A DNA stretch of 10,921 nt from positions 1 through 10,921 of the forward strand of contig JALVQM010000385.1 in the NCBI GenBank assembly GCA_027025615.1. Reading direction: 5' to 3'. Shown piece after piece: positions 1 through 7,156 of the stretch. The stretch comes from Desulfobacteraceae bacterium (GTDB lineage Bacteria; Desulfobacterota; Desulfobacteria; Desulfobacterales; Desulfosarcinaceae). A model generated the notes under the pieces. It was not told the DNA's origin and did no database searches. It saw only the letters and a list, made by a program, of their open reading frames with translations. Made by a program: the position numbers and the translations under genes. How positions within the stretch are numbered: the first letter of the stretch is position 1; each line of letters opens with the position of its first letter.

Positions 1-479
1 CAGACACACCGGCTGAATTAATCCATGCCATGCAACCACATGGTATCTTCCTTTCAAATGGCCCGGGAGATCCCGAGCCGGTAACCTATGCCGTTGCCAG
101 TGTTAAAGAACTGATGGGGACTTGCCCCATGTTCGGGATCTGCCTGGGGCATCAGATTCTGGGCCTGGCCTTGGGCGGCAGAACGTACAAGCTTAAGTTC
201 GGACACAGGGGGGCAAACCAGCCGGTAAAAAATCTTGCCAGCGGCAAGGTAGAAATAACCTCTCAAAATCATGGGTTTGCGGTCGACGCAGACTCTCTGC
301 CCTCCAGCGCTGTCGAAATAACCCATATCAACCTGAATGATGACACCCTGGAAGGTTTCCGGCACCGCAGTCTGCCCTTGCTTGCCGTACAATATCATCC
401 AGAGGCAGCACCCGGGCCACATGACGCCCGCTACCTTTTCAATCAATTTCGAAAAATGATCGACGACTGGAAAAGTTGA
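1..479 (+). CDS. carA: Carbamoyl-phosphate synthase small (glutaminase) subunit, 3' part only
   Basis: This is the C-terminal glutamine amidotransferase domain of the CarA subunit, which hydrolyses glutamine and channels ammonia to CarB for carbamoyl phosphate (arginine and pyrimidine synthesis, cytoplasm). The reading frame is open from the window edge (first complete codon at base 3), so the start and the N-terminal CarA-specific domain lie outside. About 158 residues are visible of the usual ~380. Seen directly: the oxyanion stretch SNGPGDPEP, the nucleophile motif GICLGHQ (Cys codon 141-143), and the His/Glu pair of the class I amidotransferase triad in QYHPEA (His 396-398, Glu 402-404). 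All three catalytic residues are present, so the domain should be active. The TGA stop is at 477-479, and carB follows 51 bases downstream on the same strand, the usual carAB order. Confidence 0.97.
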   Translation, partial: DTPAELIHAMQPHGIFLSNGPGDPEPVTYAVASVKELMGTCPMFGICLGHQILGLALGGRTYKLKFGHRGANQPVKNLASGKVEITSQNHGFAVDADSLPSSAVEITHINLNDDTLEGFRHRSLPLLAVQYHPEAAPGPHDARYLFNQFRKMIDDWKS

Positions 480-530
480 CTATTTAGCGAAAATCCTTTA
501 CCTCAATCAAAAACCATACTGGTCCTTTCA

Positions 531-3500
531 ATGCCCAAAAGAACCGATATCCATAAAATCCTGATCATCGGCGCCGGCCCCATCATCATCGGCCAGGCCT
601 GTGAATTCGACTATTCAGGCACCCAGGCGTGCAAAGCCTTGAGGGAAGAGGGCTATCACGTCATCCTGGTAAACAGTAACCCGGCCACCATCATGACCGA
701 CCCTGAAATGGCCGACCGCACCTATATCGAACCAGTCACCGCCCCAACCGTAGCGGCTATCATCGAAAAGGAACGCCCCGACGCCCTTCTGCCCACCCTT
801 GGGGGGCAGACAGGCCTCAACACCGCCGTAAAGGTGGCTGAGACAGGTATCCTGAAAAAGTACGGTGTCGAAATGATCGGCGCCAGCCTGGAAGCCATCC
901 AGAAGGCTGAATCCCGGGATCGTTTCCGGGCGGCCATGGAACGTATCAACCTGAGAATTCCAAAAAGCGGTTTCGCCACCAGCCTGGACCAGGCCCGCCG
1001 GATTGGCGAGCAGATCGGCTATCCTGTTATAATCAGGCCCAGTTATACCCTTGGCGGCACAGGCGGTGGGGTCGCTTATAATCCTGAAGACCTGGAAAAC
1101 ACCGCCAAGGCCGGCCTGGATGCAAGTCTCATCGGCCAGGTGATGATCGAGGAATCTGTACTGGGCTGGAAAGAATACGAATTGGAAGTAATGCGGGATC
1201 ACAACGACAACGTGGTGATCATCTGCTCCATCGAAAACATGGATCCCATGGGTATCCATACCGGGGACAGCATTACCGTGGCCCCTGCCCAGACCCTGAC
1301 CGACCGTGAATACCAGATGATGCGCAACGCCTCCCTGGACATCATGCGTGAAATCGGTGTCGATACCGGCGGTTCCAATGTACAGTTCGCCATCCATCCC
1401 CGCACCGGGGAAATGGTGGTTGTGGAAATGAATCCCCGGGTATCCCGCTCCAGTGCCCTGGCATCCAAGGCCACCGGTTTTCCGATTGCCAAGATTGCCG
1501 CCAAGCTGGCGGTAGGCTATACCCTGGATGAAATTCCCAATGATATTACCGGTCAAACCTTGGCATCGTTTGAACCGACCCTGGATTATTGCGTAGTCAA
1601 AATACCCCGCTGGACCTTCGAGAAATTCCCTGAAACCGAGGACGTTCTGACCACCTCCATGAAGTCGGTCGGAGAAACCATGGCTATCGGCCGAACCTTC
1701 AAGGAAGCCCTGCAGAAAGGTTTGCGGGGTCTGGAAATCGGTCGTTACGGTCTTGGTGCCGACGGCAAGGGAAGGCTTGCCGAAAACGGGCAGTTTCCCA
1801 CCAGCGAGGAAATTGAACAAAAACTGGCCATTGCCAACTCCCAGCGTATATTCTACCTGCGTTACGCCCTGCTCCAGGGCATGAGTGTCGACACGATTTA
1901 TGAAATCACAGGCATCGACCCCTGGTTCATCCACCAGATCAGGCAGATGGTTGAACTGGAACAGGAACTGGCAAGTCATGCGGAACAAACTGACTCCGGT
2001 ATGCCCGAGGCCCGGTTGCTGGCCAAAGCCAAGGCCTGGGGTTTTTCCGATCACCAACTGGCTCACCTGCTTAAAAAAGACCCGGAACAGGTTAGTAACT
2101 GGCGCAAGCAGCAGGGCGTCCGGCCAGTTTACAAGCTGGTAGACACCTGTGCCGCCGAATTCCGTGCAGCCACGCCCTATTACTACTCCACCTATGAAAC
2201 CGAATGTGAAGCCAGGGTCTCCAAAACCCGCAAAGTCATCATCCTGGGCGGAGGCCCCAACCGGATCGGCCAGGGCATTGAATTTGATTACTGCTGTGTT
2301 CATGCCAGCTTCGCCCTTGCGGAAATGGGCATTGAAAGCATCATGGTCAATTCCAACCCCGAGACGGTGAGCACAGATTACGATACCTCAGACAAGCTCT
2401 ATTTCGAACCGCTGACCGAAGAAGATGTGCTCCATATCATCGAAAAGGAAAATCCGGATGGAGTTATCGTCCAGTTCGGAGGTCAGACTCCGTTGAACCT
2501 GGCAACCCCCCTTGCCCGCAAGGGGGTGCCGATCCTGGGAACCCAGCCCGAAAGTATCGACCGTGCCGAAGACCGGGAACTTTTCCAGGCCATGCTCAAC
2601 CGCCTGGGGCTTATCCAGCCACCCAATGCAACGGCCATGACAGTAGCCGAAGCGGTGGAGGTGGCCGAATCCATCGGCTACCCGGTAATTGTCCGGCCCT
2701 CTTTTGTCCTGGGCGGACGCGCCATGAAGATCGTCTATGACCGGGAAGGGCTGGAGAATTTCACGCGCCTGGCAATCCTGGCTTCCCCCGGCCACCCGGT
2801 ACTGATCGACAAGTTTCTGGAAGATGCCATAGAAATCGACGTGGATGCCATATCCGACGGTCAAAGCACAATCATCGGCGGAATCATGGAACACATCGAA
2901 GCTGCCGGGGTCCATTCGGGTGACTCTGCCTGTGTTCTGCCACCTTACAGCATCGGCAGGGGACTTCTGGAAGAGATAGTCCAGGCTACCAAGGATATGG
3001 CCGGCGAACTTAATGTCATCGGCCTGATGAATGTCCAGTATGCCATTAAGGGCCGCCAGCTTTTTATTATCGAAGTAAACCCGCGGGCATCGCGGACTGT
3101 GCCCTTTGTCAGCAAGGCCACCGGAATACCTTTGGCCAAGATAGCCACCAAGGTCATGTTGGGAACGACATTGTCTGAAGTCGGCCTGACCCGTCAACCA
3201 GTGCCGGGGCACACCTGTGTAAAGGAAGCTGTCCTTCCCTTCGACCGCTTTCCCAATGTGGACACCCTTCTTGGGCCCGAGATGAAATCTACCGGTGAAG
3301 TCATGGGGCTTGGGCCTGATTTCGGTTCGGCCTATGCCAAGGCTCAGCTTGGGGCAGGCCAAAGGCTGCCCAGTGATGGCTGTGTTTTTATCAGCGTCCT
3401 TGATCCTGACAAACCGGCCGCCCTGGCCGTGGCACGCCAGCTTGAACGACATGGTTTTTCAATCCTGGCCACCGAAGGAACTCATCGTTTCCTGAAAAAC

Positions 3501-3770
3501 AACGGCATTGCCAGTACCAGGATCAACAAGGTGTCCCAAGGCCGCCCCCACGTGGAAGACGCCATAAAAAACGGCCAGGTTCAACTCGTAATCAACACCG
3601 GTTCCGGCGACACTCCCCGTCGGGACGGATTTATTATCCGTCAAGCAGCTTTGAAATACGACGTGCCTTATGTCACCACCATTGCAGGTGCCTTGGCCAT
3701 GGCCAAAGCTGTTGCAGCCATGCAGGCCAAACGTTTGACGGTCTGCCCGTTGCAGGAATATCATGCCTGA
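531..3770 (+). CDS. carB: Carbamoyl-phosphate synthase large subunit
   Basis: CarB makes carbamoyl phosphate from bicarbonate, ammonia (from CarA) and two ATP. The 1079-residue length matches the family (E. coli 1073). The first half opens with KILIIGAGPIIIGQACEFDY and has ATP-grasp residues at the same numbering as E. coli: Arg169 in RPSYTLGG, and Glu299 and Asn301 in VEMNPRVSR. The second, homologous half starts near residue 567 (VIILGGGPNRIGQGIEFDY) with its own RPSFVLGG (Arg722). A helical linker/oligomerisation region of roughly 400-560 lies between. From about residue 945 there is an MGS-like allosteric domain (LATEGTHRFL, INTGSGDTP), the site that binds UMP or ornithine/IMP in known CarBs. 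The start is chosen by homology of the MPKRTDIHKILIIG N-terminus. No Shine-Dalgarno is visible before ATG 531, so translation may depend on carA traffic. Co-transcription with carA is very likely. Confidence 0.98.
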   Translation: MPKRTDIHKILIIGAGPIIIGQACEFDYSGTQACKALREEGYHVILVNSNPATIMTDPEMADRTYIEPVTAPTVAAIIEKERPDALLPTLGGQTGLNTAVKVAETGILKKYGVEMIGASLEAIQKAESRDRFRAAMERINLRIPKSGFATSLDQARRIGEQIGYPVIIRPSYTLGGTGGGVAYNPEDLENTAKAGLDASLIGQVMIEESVLGWKEYELEVMRDHNDNVVIICSIENMDPMGIHTGDSITVAPAQTLTDREYQMMRNASLDIMREIGVDTGGSNVQFAIHPRTGEMVVVEMNPRVSRSSALASKATGFPIAKIAAKLAVGYTLDEIPNDITGQTLASFEPTLDYCVVKIPRWTFEKFPETEDVLTTSMKSVGETMAIGRTFKEALQKGLRGLEIGRYGLGADGKGRLAENGQFPTSEEIEQKLAIANSQRIFYLRYALLQGMSVDTIYEITGIDPWFIHQIRQMVELEQELASHAEQTDSGMPEARLLAKAKAWGFSDHQLAHLLKKDPEQVSNWRKQQGVRPVYKLVDTCAAEFRAATPYYYSTYETECEARVSKTRKVIILGGGPNRIGQGIEFDYCCVHASFALAEMGIESIMVNSNPETVSTDYDTSDKLYFEPLTEEDVLHIIEKENPDGVIVQFGGQTPLNLATPLARKGVPILGTQPESIDRAEDRELFQAMLNRLGLIQPPNATAMTVAEAVEVAESIGYPVIVRPSFVLGGRAMKIVYDREGLENFTRLAILASPGHPVLIDKFLEDAIEIDVDAISDGQSTIIGGIMEHIEAAGVHSGDSACVLPPYSIGRGLLEEIVQATKDMAGELNVIGLMNVQYAIKGRQLFIIEVNPRASRTVPFVSKATGIPLAKIATKVMLGTTLSEVGLTRQPVPGHTCVKEAVLPFDRFPNVDTLLGPEMKSTGEVMGLGPDFGSAYAKAQLGAGQRLPSDGCVFISVLDPDKPAALAVARQLERHGFSILATEGTHRFLKNNGIASTRINKVSQGRPHVEDAIKNGQVQLVINTGSGDTPRRDGFIIRQAALKYDVPYVTTIAGALAMAKAVAAMQAKRLTVCPLQEYHA

Positions 3771-3881
3771 TGGTTTTGCAAATAGTCCGAAATCCACGTA
3801 ACGTTTCACCTTTAAGTCAAGGCGGGGTGCTTCAGTTAAATCGTATTACCCGGGACTTACGACACCTTGATCTCGAACTTG

Positions 3882-3914
3882 CTGCAAGACCATTGTGGTT
3901 TAAACTTTTTGCAG
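3882..3914 (+). repeat. Nested inverted repeat in the carB-purF gap
   Basis: CTGCAA at 3882-3887 pairs with TTGCAG at 3909-3914. Inside it, ACCA at 3889-3892 and TGGT at 3896-3899 form a second short stem around a 3-base loop. The helices are short and separated by an unpaired stretch (3900-3908), so this is either a modest RNA hairpin or a protein-binding dyad. It lies upstream of the candidate promoter elements. Confidence 0.3.
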
Positions 3915-3926
3915 ATGTGTAACTGT

Positions 3927-3957
3927 TTAACAAAATCTTTTCTGCGATATCTAATTA
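3927..3957 (+). promoter_or_regulatory. purF: Possible sigma-70 promoter for purF (weak)
   Basis: TTAACA at 3927-3932 resembles a -35 box. AT-rich hexamers follow at spacings of 15-19 (TATCTA at 3948, TAATTA at 3952), none of them a good -10 at the ideal 17-base distance. The position, 50-80 bases upstream of the purF start, is sensible. Support is positional and compositional only. Confidence 0.25.
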
Positions 3958-3966
3958 ACTTTTAAT

Positions 3967-3985
3967 CCAAAGCCTGACACTTTGG
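3967..3985 (+). repeat. Perfect 6-bp hairpin just upstream of the purF ribosome-binding site
   Basis: CCAAAG (3967-3972) and CTTTGG (3980-3985) are exact inverted repeats around a 7-base loop. The hairpin ends six bases before the purF Shine-Dalgarno (3992-3997), so in the mRNA it would sit at the edge of the ribosome footprint. It could modulate initiation or be a protein-binding dyad. No run of T follows, so it is not a terminator. Confidence 0.4.
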
Positions 3986-3991
3986 AGTACC

Positions 3992-3997
3992 GAGGAG
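3992..3997 (+). promoter_or_regulatory. purF: Shine-Dalgarno that fixes the purF start
   Basis: GAGGAG lies 8 bases before ATG 4006. It favours that ATG over the in-frame TTG at 3982, which has no ribosome-binding site and lies within the upstream hairpin. Confidence 0.85.
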
Positions 3998-4005
3998 ATT
4001 TGATC

Positions 4006-5451
4006 ATGGAAAGCGGAAGGCAGCGGCTGCATGAAAGCAAGTTTGTGCCAGCCAGGCAAAGGCCCCGTGAGTCCTGTGGACTTTTTGCTGTCAGCGGTCA
4101 CCAGGAAGCAGCCAAACTCTGCTATTTCGGCCTCTACGCCCTTCAGCACCGGGGCCAGGAGAGTGCCGGAATCGCTGTGGTGGACCAGGGCCACATGGAT
4201 GATCACAAGGCAATGGGCCTGGTTTCTGATGTTTTTCCGATGCAGATCCTTAAACGCCTCAAAGGTCCCAGCGCCATCGGCCATGTACGCTATTCCACCA
4301 CCGGCAGCTCAATTTTGTCCAACGCTCAGCCTTTCGTTGTGCGTCACAGGAACAAGGCCTATGCCGTTGCTCATAACGGCAACCTGGTAAACGCCCACAC
4401 ATTGAAGGAAGAGCTTGAAAAATCCGGTTCGATCTTTCAGTCGACCATGGACAGCGAGGTTTTCTTGCACCTGTTTGTCAAGAACCTAAATCTGGGATTC
4501 GAAGAAGCCCTCAAGGCAACGGTCGCTAAAATGGAAGGGGCTTTTTCCATGGTCATGCTCACCAGCAGGGGCGAGGTGGTCGGCATCAAGGACCCCCAGG
4601 GATTCCGCCCCTTGTGCCTGGGACGCTTAAACGGCAACTGGATTCTGGCCTCCGAGACTTGCGCCCTGGACCTGGTCCAGGCCGAGTACGTCCGCGAACT
4701 GGAACCTGGCGAAATAATAATAATCGACCACAACGGGGTCCGCAGCCTTTGTGCTTCTAAAAGCACCAAAAAATCTTTCTGTATTTTCGAATTCATCTAT
4801 TTTGCCAGGCCCGACAGCACTATTTTCGGACGCAATGTATACCTCACCCGCAAGGCCCATGGCCGAAGGCTGGCTGAAGAGGCACCGGTCAAGGCAGACC
4901 TGGTAATGCCTTTCCCGGACTCCGGTACCTACGCCGCCCTGGGTTATTCAGAGGCATCCGGAATACCGTTTGAAATGGGAATGATAAGAAATCATTATGT
5001 CGGACGCACATTTATCCAGCCAACCCAGAGTATGCGGGACTTCGGTGTAAGGGTCAAGCTCAATCCGGTCCGGGAACTTCTCAAGGGAAAGGACATAATT
5101 ATCATCGAAGATTCCATTATCCGGGGCACAACAGCCAAAACCAGGGTCCGCACCCTCAGGGAACTGGGGGTACACAAGGTACACCTGCGGGTGGCAGGCC
5201 CTCCTCACAGGTTCCCCTGCCATTATGGAATCGACTTTTCCACCAAGGGAGAACTGATCGCAGCCCGAATGACGGTCGACGAGCTGAGAGACTATCTTGG
5301 ACTGGATTCGCTTTACTACCTGAGCCTGGAAGGACTGCTGGAATCTACGGGTATCGAAAACCCAGGCGATCACTTTTGCAAAGCATGTTTCGATGGTTGT
5401 TACCCGGTGGATTTCGACGACAATCTTTCCAAGCTCTGCCTTGAAAGCTGA
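4006..5451 (+). CDS. purF: Amidophosphoribosyltransferase (Bacillus-type, Fe-S, with propeptide)
   Basis: PurF transfers glutamine-derived ammonia to PRPP to make 5-phosphoribosylamine, the committed step of purine synthesis (cytoplasm). The 481 residues start at ATG 4006 behind a good GAGGAG site. The N-terminal Ntn-hydrolase domain has its catalytic Cys at residue 24 (ESCGLFAV), so a 23-residue propeptide must be removed to expose it. The conserved RYSTTG, HNGNL and MDSEVF segments are present. The C-terminal phosphoribosyltransferase domain has the PRPP loop with Glu368-Asp369 then SIIRGTT; many family members have Asp-Asp here. Cys259, Cys405, Cys458 and Cys461 match the 4Fe-4S ligands of the B. 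subtilis enzyme. The first two fall exactly at mature positions 236 and 382 once the propeptide is subtracted, so an oxygen-sensitive cluster is expected. It lies 235 bases after carB; co-transcription is possible but unproven. Confidence 0.97.
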   Translation: MESGRQRLHESKFVPARQRPRESCGLFAVSGHQEAAKLCYFGLYALQHRGQESAGIAVVDQGHMDDHKAMGLVSDVFPMQILKRLKGPSAIGHVRYSTTGSSILSNAQPFVVRHRNKAYAVAHNGNLVNAHTLKEELEKSGSIFQSTMDSEVFLHLFVKNLNLGFEEALKATVAKMEGAFSMVMLTSRGEVVGIKDPQGFRPLCLGRLNGNWILASETCALDLVQAEYVRELEPGEIIIIDHNGVRSLCASKSTKKSFCIFEFIYFARPDSTIFGRNVYLTRKAHGRRLAEEAPVKADLVMPFPDSGTYAALGYSEASGIPFEMGMIRNHYVGRTFIQPTQSMRDFGVRVKLNPVRELLKGKDIIIIEDSIIRGTTAKTRVRTLRELGVHKVHLRVAGPPHRFPCHYGIDFSTKGELIAARMTVDELRDYLGLDSLYYLSLEGLLESTGIENPGDHFCKACFDGCYPVDFDDNLSKLCLES

Positions 5452-5459
5452 AAGACAAG

Positions 5460-5500
5460 CCGGGAACGTATATCTGCAGGGATACCCGGGATTTTAATTT
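5460..5500 (+). terminator. Candidate rho-independent terminator of purF
   Basis: CCGGG (5460-5464) pairs with CCCGG (5485-5489), and directly inside on the right arm GATA (5481-5484) pairs with TATC (5471-5474) around a 6-base loop. AACGTA on the left arm is bulged out. The hairpin is followed by GATTTTAATTT, a T-rich but interrupted tract. It starts 9 bases after the purF stop. Position and tail fit a terminator; the bulge and imperfect U-tract make it only moderate. Confidence 0.4.
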
Positions 5501-5527
5501 GGCCTTGCCTTTGTCAGAGGCAGGGCC
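5501..5527 (+). repeat. 27-base inverted repeat (10-bp arms) over the candidate promoter
   Basis: GGCCTTGCCT (5501-5510) and AGGCAGGGCC (5518-5527) are inverted repeats around a 7-base loop, with one G-T pair as the only imperfection. No T-tract follows on either strand, so it is unlikely to be a terminator. It covers the -35 hexamer and the whole spacer of the candidate promoter, which suggests an operator; in read-through RNA it would form a stable hairpin. Confidence 0.6.
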
Positions 5528-5533
5528 TAATAT
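5505..5533 (+). promoter_or_regulatory. Candidate promoter of the cyclic-nucleotide-domain / radical SAM unit
   Basis: TTGCCT (5505-5510, 4 of 6 to TTGACA) and TAATAT (5528-5533, 4 of 6 to TATAAT) are separated by exactly 17 bases. Transcription would start near 5540, leaving a leader of about 50 bases before ATG 5589. A strong inverted repeat covers the -35 box and the spacer, as an operator might. The match to consensus is modest and only position supports it. Confidence 0.35.
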
Positions 5534-5577
5534 GGGAGCAGCAATCGTTGCCCCCTGGGTTGTACGTTCATCCATTT

Positions 5578-5581
5578 GGAG
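5578..5581 (+). promoter_or_regulatory. Shine-Dalgarno fixing the start of the cyclic-nucleotide-domain gene
   Basis: GGAG ends 7 bases before ATG 5589. This supports that start over the in-frame ATG at 5532 and TTG at 5499, whose extra N-terminal residues look non-coding and would run through the dyad and candidate promoter. Confidence 0.7.
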
Positions 5582-5588
5582 ACCATCC

Positions 5589-6140
5589 ATGATAGAATCC
5601 AAGTATTTGAAAGAAAATATTGAAAACATTCAGCGTTTGATGACAATCCAGGCGCTCAGGCATTTTGAAACCAGGAACCTGGGCAAATTATTACGCTTGA
5701 GCAAAATACGTCAATATGAAGACGGGGAGCAAATCATCCAGGAAGGTGCCATGGACCCCTGGCTGTACTTTCTTTTGTCAGGCAAGATACGGATCACCAA
5801 GGAAGGCGAAGAAATCGGCACAATTGACCGCATGGGTGAAATTTTCGGCGAAATGCGGATAATCGATGACCAAAGCCGCTCGGCTTCTGTATACGCGGTG
5901 GGAAGAACAGTCTGCCTGGCGGTAGACACGTCGGCCAAAAATCGCCTGTCCACTTCTGACGAAAAAGATGAACGGCTTGATTTTCTGCTGTTGCTTTACA
6001 GAATCTTTGCTGAATACATGACAGCCCGCCTCAGACTTACCAACGAAGAATTGATCCGGGCCAAGAAAACAGCCAAGCAAGTAAGGGCGCGCTTGTCAAA
6101 ACCTAAACCAAAAGCCAAACCGCCTTCCAATATCAGCTGA
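5589..6140 (+). CDS. Stand-alone cyclic-nucleotide-binding domain protein
   Basis: The predicted 183-residue cytoplasmic protein has one CRP/FNR-type cyclic-nucleotide-binding beta-roll (about residues 30-125) and no helix-turn-helix, kinase or membrane segment. The roll shows EDGEQIIQEG and YFLLSGKIRI strands. Its phosphate-binding cassette, FGEMRIIDDQSRSAS, has Glu88 and Arg97, which in cAMP-binding members contact the ribose hydroxyl and the cyclic phosphate, so ligand binding is plausible; which cyclic nucleotide cannot be told. A helical segment follows (about 130-165) and then a Lys/Arg/Pro-rich tail (KPKPKAKPP), possibly a contact for nucleic acid or an acidic partner. Without a DNA-binding domain it probably acts through a protein partner. 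The obvious candidate is the radical SAM protein next door, whose ATG overlaps this gene's stop in TGATG. That role is inference; the domain call is firm. Confidence 0.9.
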   Translation: MIESKYLKENIENIQRLMTIQALRHFETRNLGKLLRLSKIRQYEDGEQIIQEGAMDPWLYFLLSGKIRITKEGEEIGTIDRMGEIFGEMRIIDDQSRSASVYAVGRTVCLAVDTSAKNRLSTSDEKDERLDFLLLLYRIFAEYMTARLRLTNEELIRAKKTAKQVRARLSKPKPKAKPPSNIS

Positions 6141-7156
6141 TGCATCGAACTGTCGCTTTTTCCCGTAACGCGGTAAACATCTTTTTCCACATTTTAACCC
6201 GGTGCAACCTCCGCTGCCGCCATTGTTATATCAATCCCGATCAGCACGGCCGGCATGATCTGCCCCTGGCAACCATCCGGGCCTGGCTGGCGGCTTTTAA
6301 TCCCAGCGACAAGCAAGCCAACGTAATTTTCCTTGGTGGTGAACCCACCCTGCACCCTGAACTGCCGGATGCAATCCAGGCAGCACGCGAGCTGGGCTAC
6401 CATTCGGTGACCATAGACACCAACGGCTACCTGTTCAACCATATCCTGGAAAAAGTCACTCCAGACCAGGTGGATGTCATCAGCTTCAGCCTGGATGGTG
6501 CCAATGCTGCCACCAATGACCGCATCCGGGGTCAGGGATCCTATAAGGCCTGCCTGGAAGGTGTGGCCAGGGCCAGGGCAGCCGGGTTTTCCACCAGTCT
6601 GATATACACTGTCAGCAATCTAAACCTGGATGAACTTGAACAAATGCCCCCCCTGCTTGAAAAAATCGGAATCGAACATTTCTTCATCCAGGTAATCGGC
6701 CTGCGGGGGCCCTGGGCAGATACCCGCTCCCGGAAAGCAGCCGGACCACGGCCGCAACAAGTAAGGGCCGATCTGTGGCTGGAAACAATTCCCAGGGTGG
6801 CAGCAAATACGGCATCCCGGGGCATTACCGTCACCTACCCAAAGGTATACCTTGAGGCTGACGAGCCTTTTGAATGTGCCGGGCTGGTGGCCGAGAATTA
6901 TTTTATCTTTCCCAACGGCAGGGTCTACCGCTGCCCCCTTTGCGAAGATTATCCCTTGCACAGCCTGCAGTTTAAAGACAATTGCCTGGTGGAAACCGGT
7001 GGGATCAACGAAGCCCGCCTGTTCAACCTGACCATCGCCGAGGGCTGTGTCATGAACAAGCTGATCCAACCCAGTAATCTGGCTTACAACGGCCGCTCAA
7101 ATCCCCGTTACCGCGTGGCCTGCTGTATGCTGAAAGAAGAAATTACCCCTGAATGA
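6140..7156 (+). CDS. Radical SAM protein with cysteine-rich (SPASM/twitch-like) C-terminal domain
   Basis: This 338-residue radical SAM enzyme has the 4Fe-4S motif CNLRCRHC (Cys22, Cys26, Cys29) and the SAM-binding GGEPTLHP (Gly66-Gly67-Glu68-Pro69). TIDTNGY and SFSLDGA strands of the partial TIM barrel follow. The C-terminal part has Cys246, then FPNGRVYRCPLC with Cys265 and Cys268, then Cys303 and adjacent Cys328-Cys329. This layout resembles SPASM or twitch domains, which hold one or two auxiliary Fe-S clusters in peptide maturases (PqqE, MftC, anSME types) and heme/cofactor enzymes. The substrate is unknown; no small precursor-peptide ORF is evident alongside. The ATG overlaps the stop of the cyclic-nucleotide-domain gene by one base and has no Shine-Dalgarno of its own, so translation is probably coupled. 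The downstream neighbour is convergent, so this gene ends the unit. Confidence 0.92.
   Translation: MHRTVAFSRNAVNIFFHILTRCNLRCRHCYINPDQHGRHDLPLATIRAWLAAFNPSDKQANVIFLGGEPTLHPELPDAIQAARELGYHSVTIDTNGYLFNHILEKVTPDQVDVISFSLDGANAATNDRIRGQGSYKACLEGVARARAAGFSTSLIYTVSNLNLDELEQMPPLLEKIGIEHFFIQVIGLRGPWADTRSRKAAGPRPQQVRADLWLETIPRVAANTASRGITVTYPKVYLEADEPFECAGLVAENYFIFPNGRVYRCPLCEDYPLHSLQFKDNCLVETGGINEARLFNLTIAEGCVMNKLIQPSNLAYNGRSNPRYRVACCMLKEEITPE

Larger units (their letters stand above)
3771..4005 (+). other. Intergenic region between carB and purF (purF leader)
   Basis: This 235-base gap has no convincing ORF on either strand. The first ~130 bases have mixed composition and hold a TCAAGG/CCTTGA pair (3817-3822 with 3865-3870) and the palindrome CCCGGG at 3849-3854. 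From about 3895 the sequence turns AT-rich, as expected for a promoter region. No classical rho-independent terminator for carB is apparent, and I do not recognise a known riboswitch (purine, ZTP and ykkC-type cores were looked for by eye). Whether purF has its own promoter or is read from carAB cannot be settled from sequence alone. Confidence 0.6.

Noticed and set aside
615..2303. 562-codon open frame antisense to carB
   Set aside because: It lies opposite a strongly conserved CarB region. Its translation is low-complexity Gly/Phe/His-rich, matches no family I know, and is the expected mirror of codon bias.
2388..3452. 354-codon open frame antisense to the carB 3' half
   Set aside because: Same reasoning: a shadow of the conserved second CarB half, with no recognisable domain and no ribosome-binding site of note.
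3794..3811. PurR-box-like sequence around AACGTTT near purF
   Set aside because: Only about half of the positions match the proteobacterial PurR consensus once aligned on CGTTT, and the symmetry breaks on the right arm.
3982..4005. Upstream TTG start for purF adding 8 residues
   Set aside because: There is no Shine-Dalgarno before it and it falls in the right arm of the hairpin, whereas ATG 4006 has GAGGAG at 8 bases.
5499..5588. Longer N-terminus for the cyclic-nucleotide-domain protein (TTG 5499 or ATG 5532)
   Set aside because: The added residues are not family-like and run through the dyad and candidate promoter; ATG 5589 has GGAG at 7 bases.
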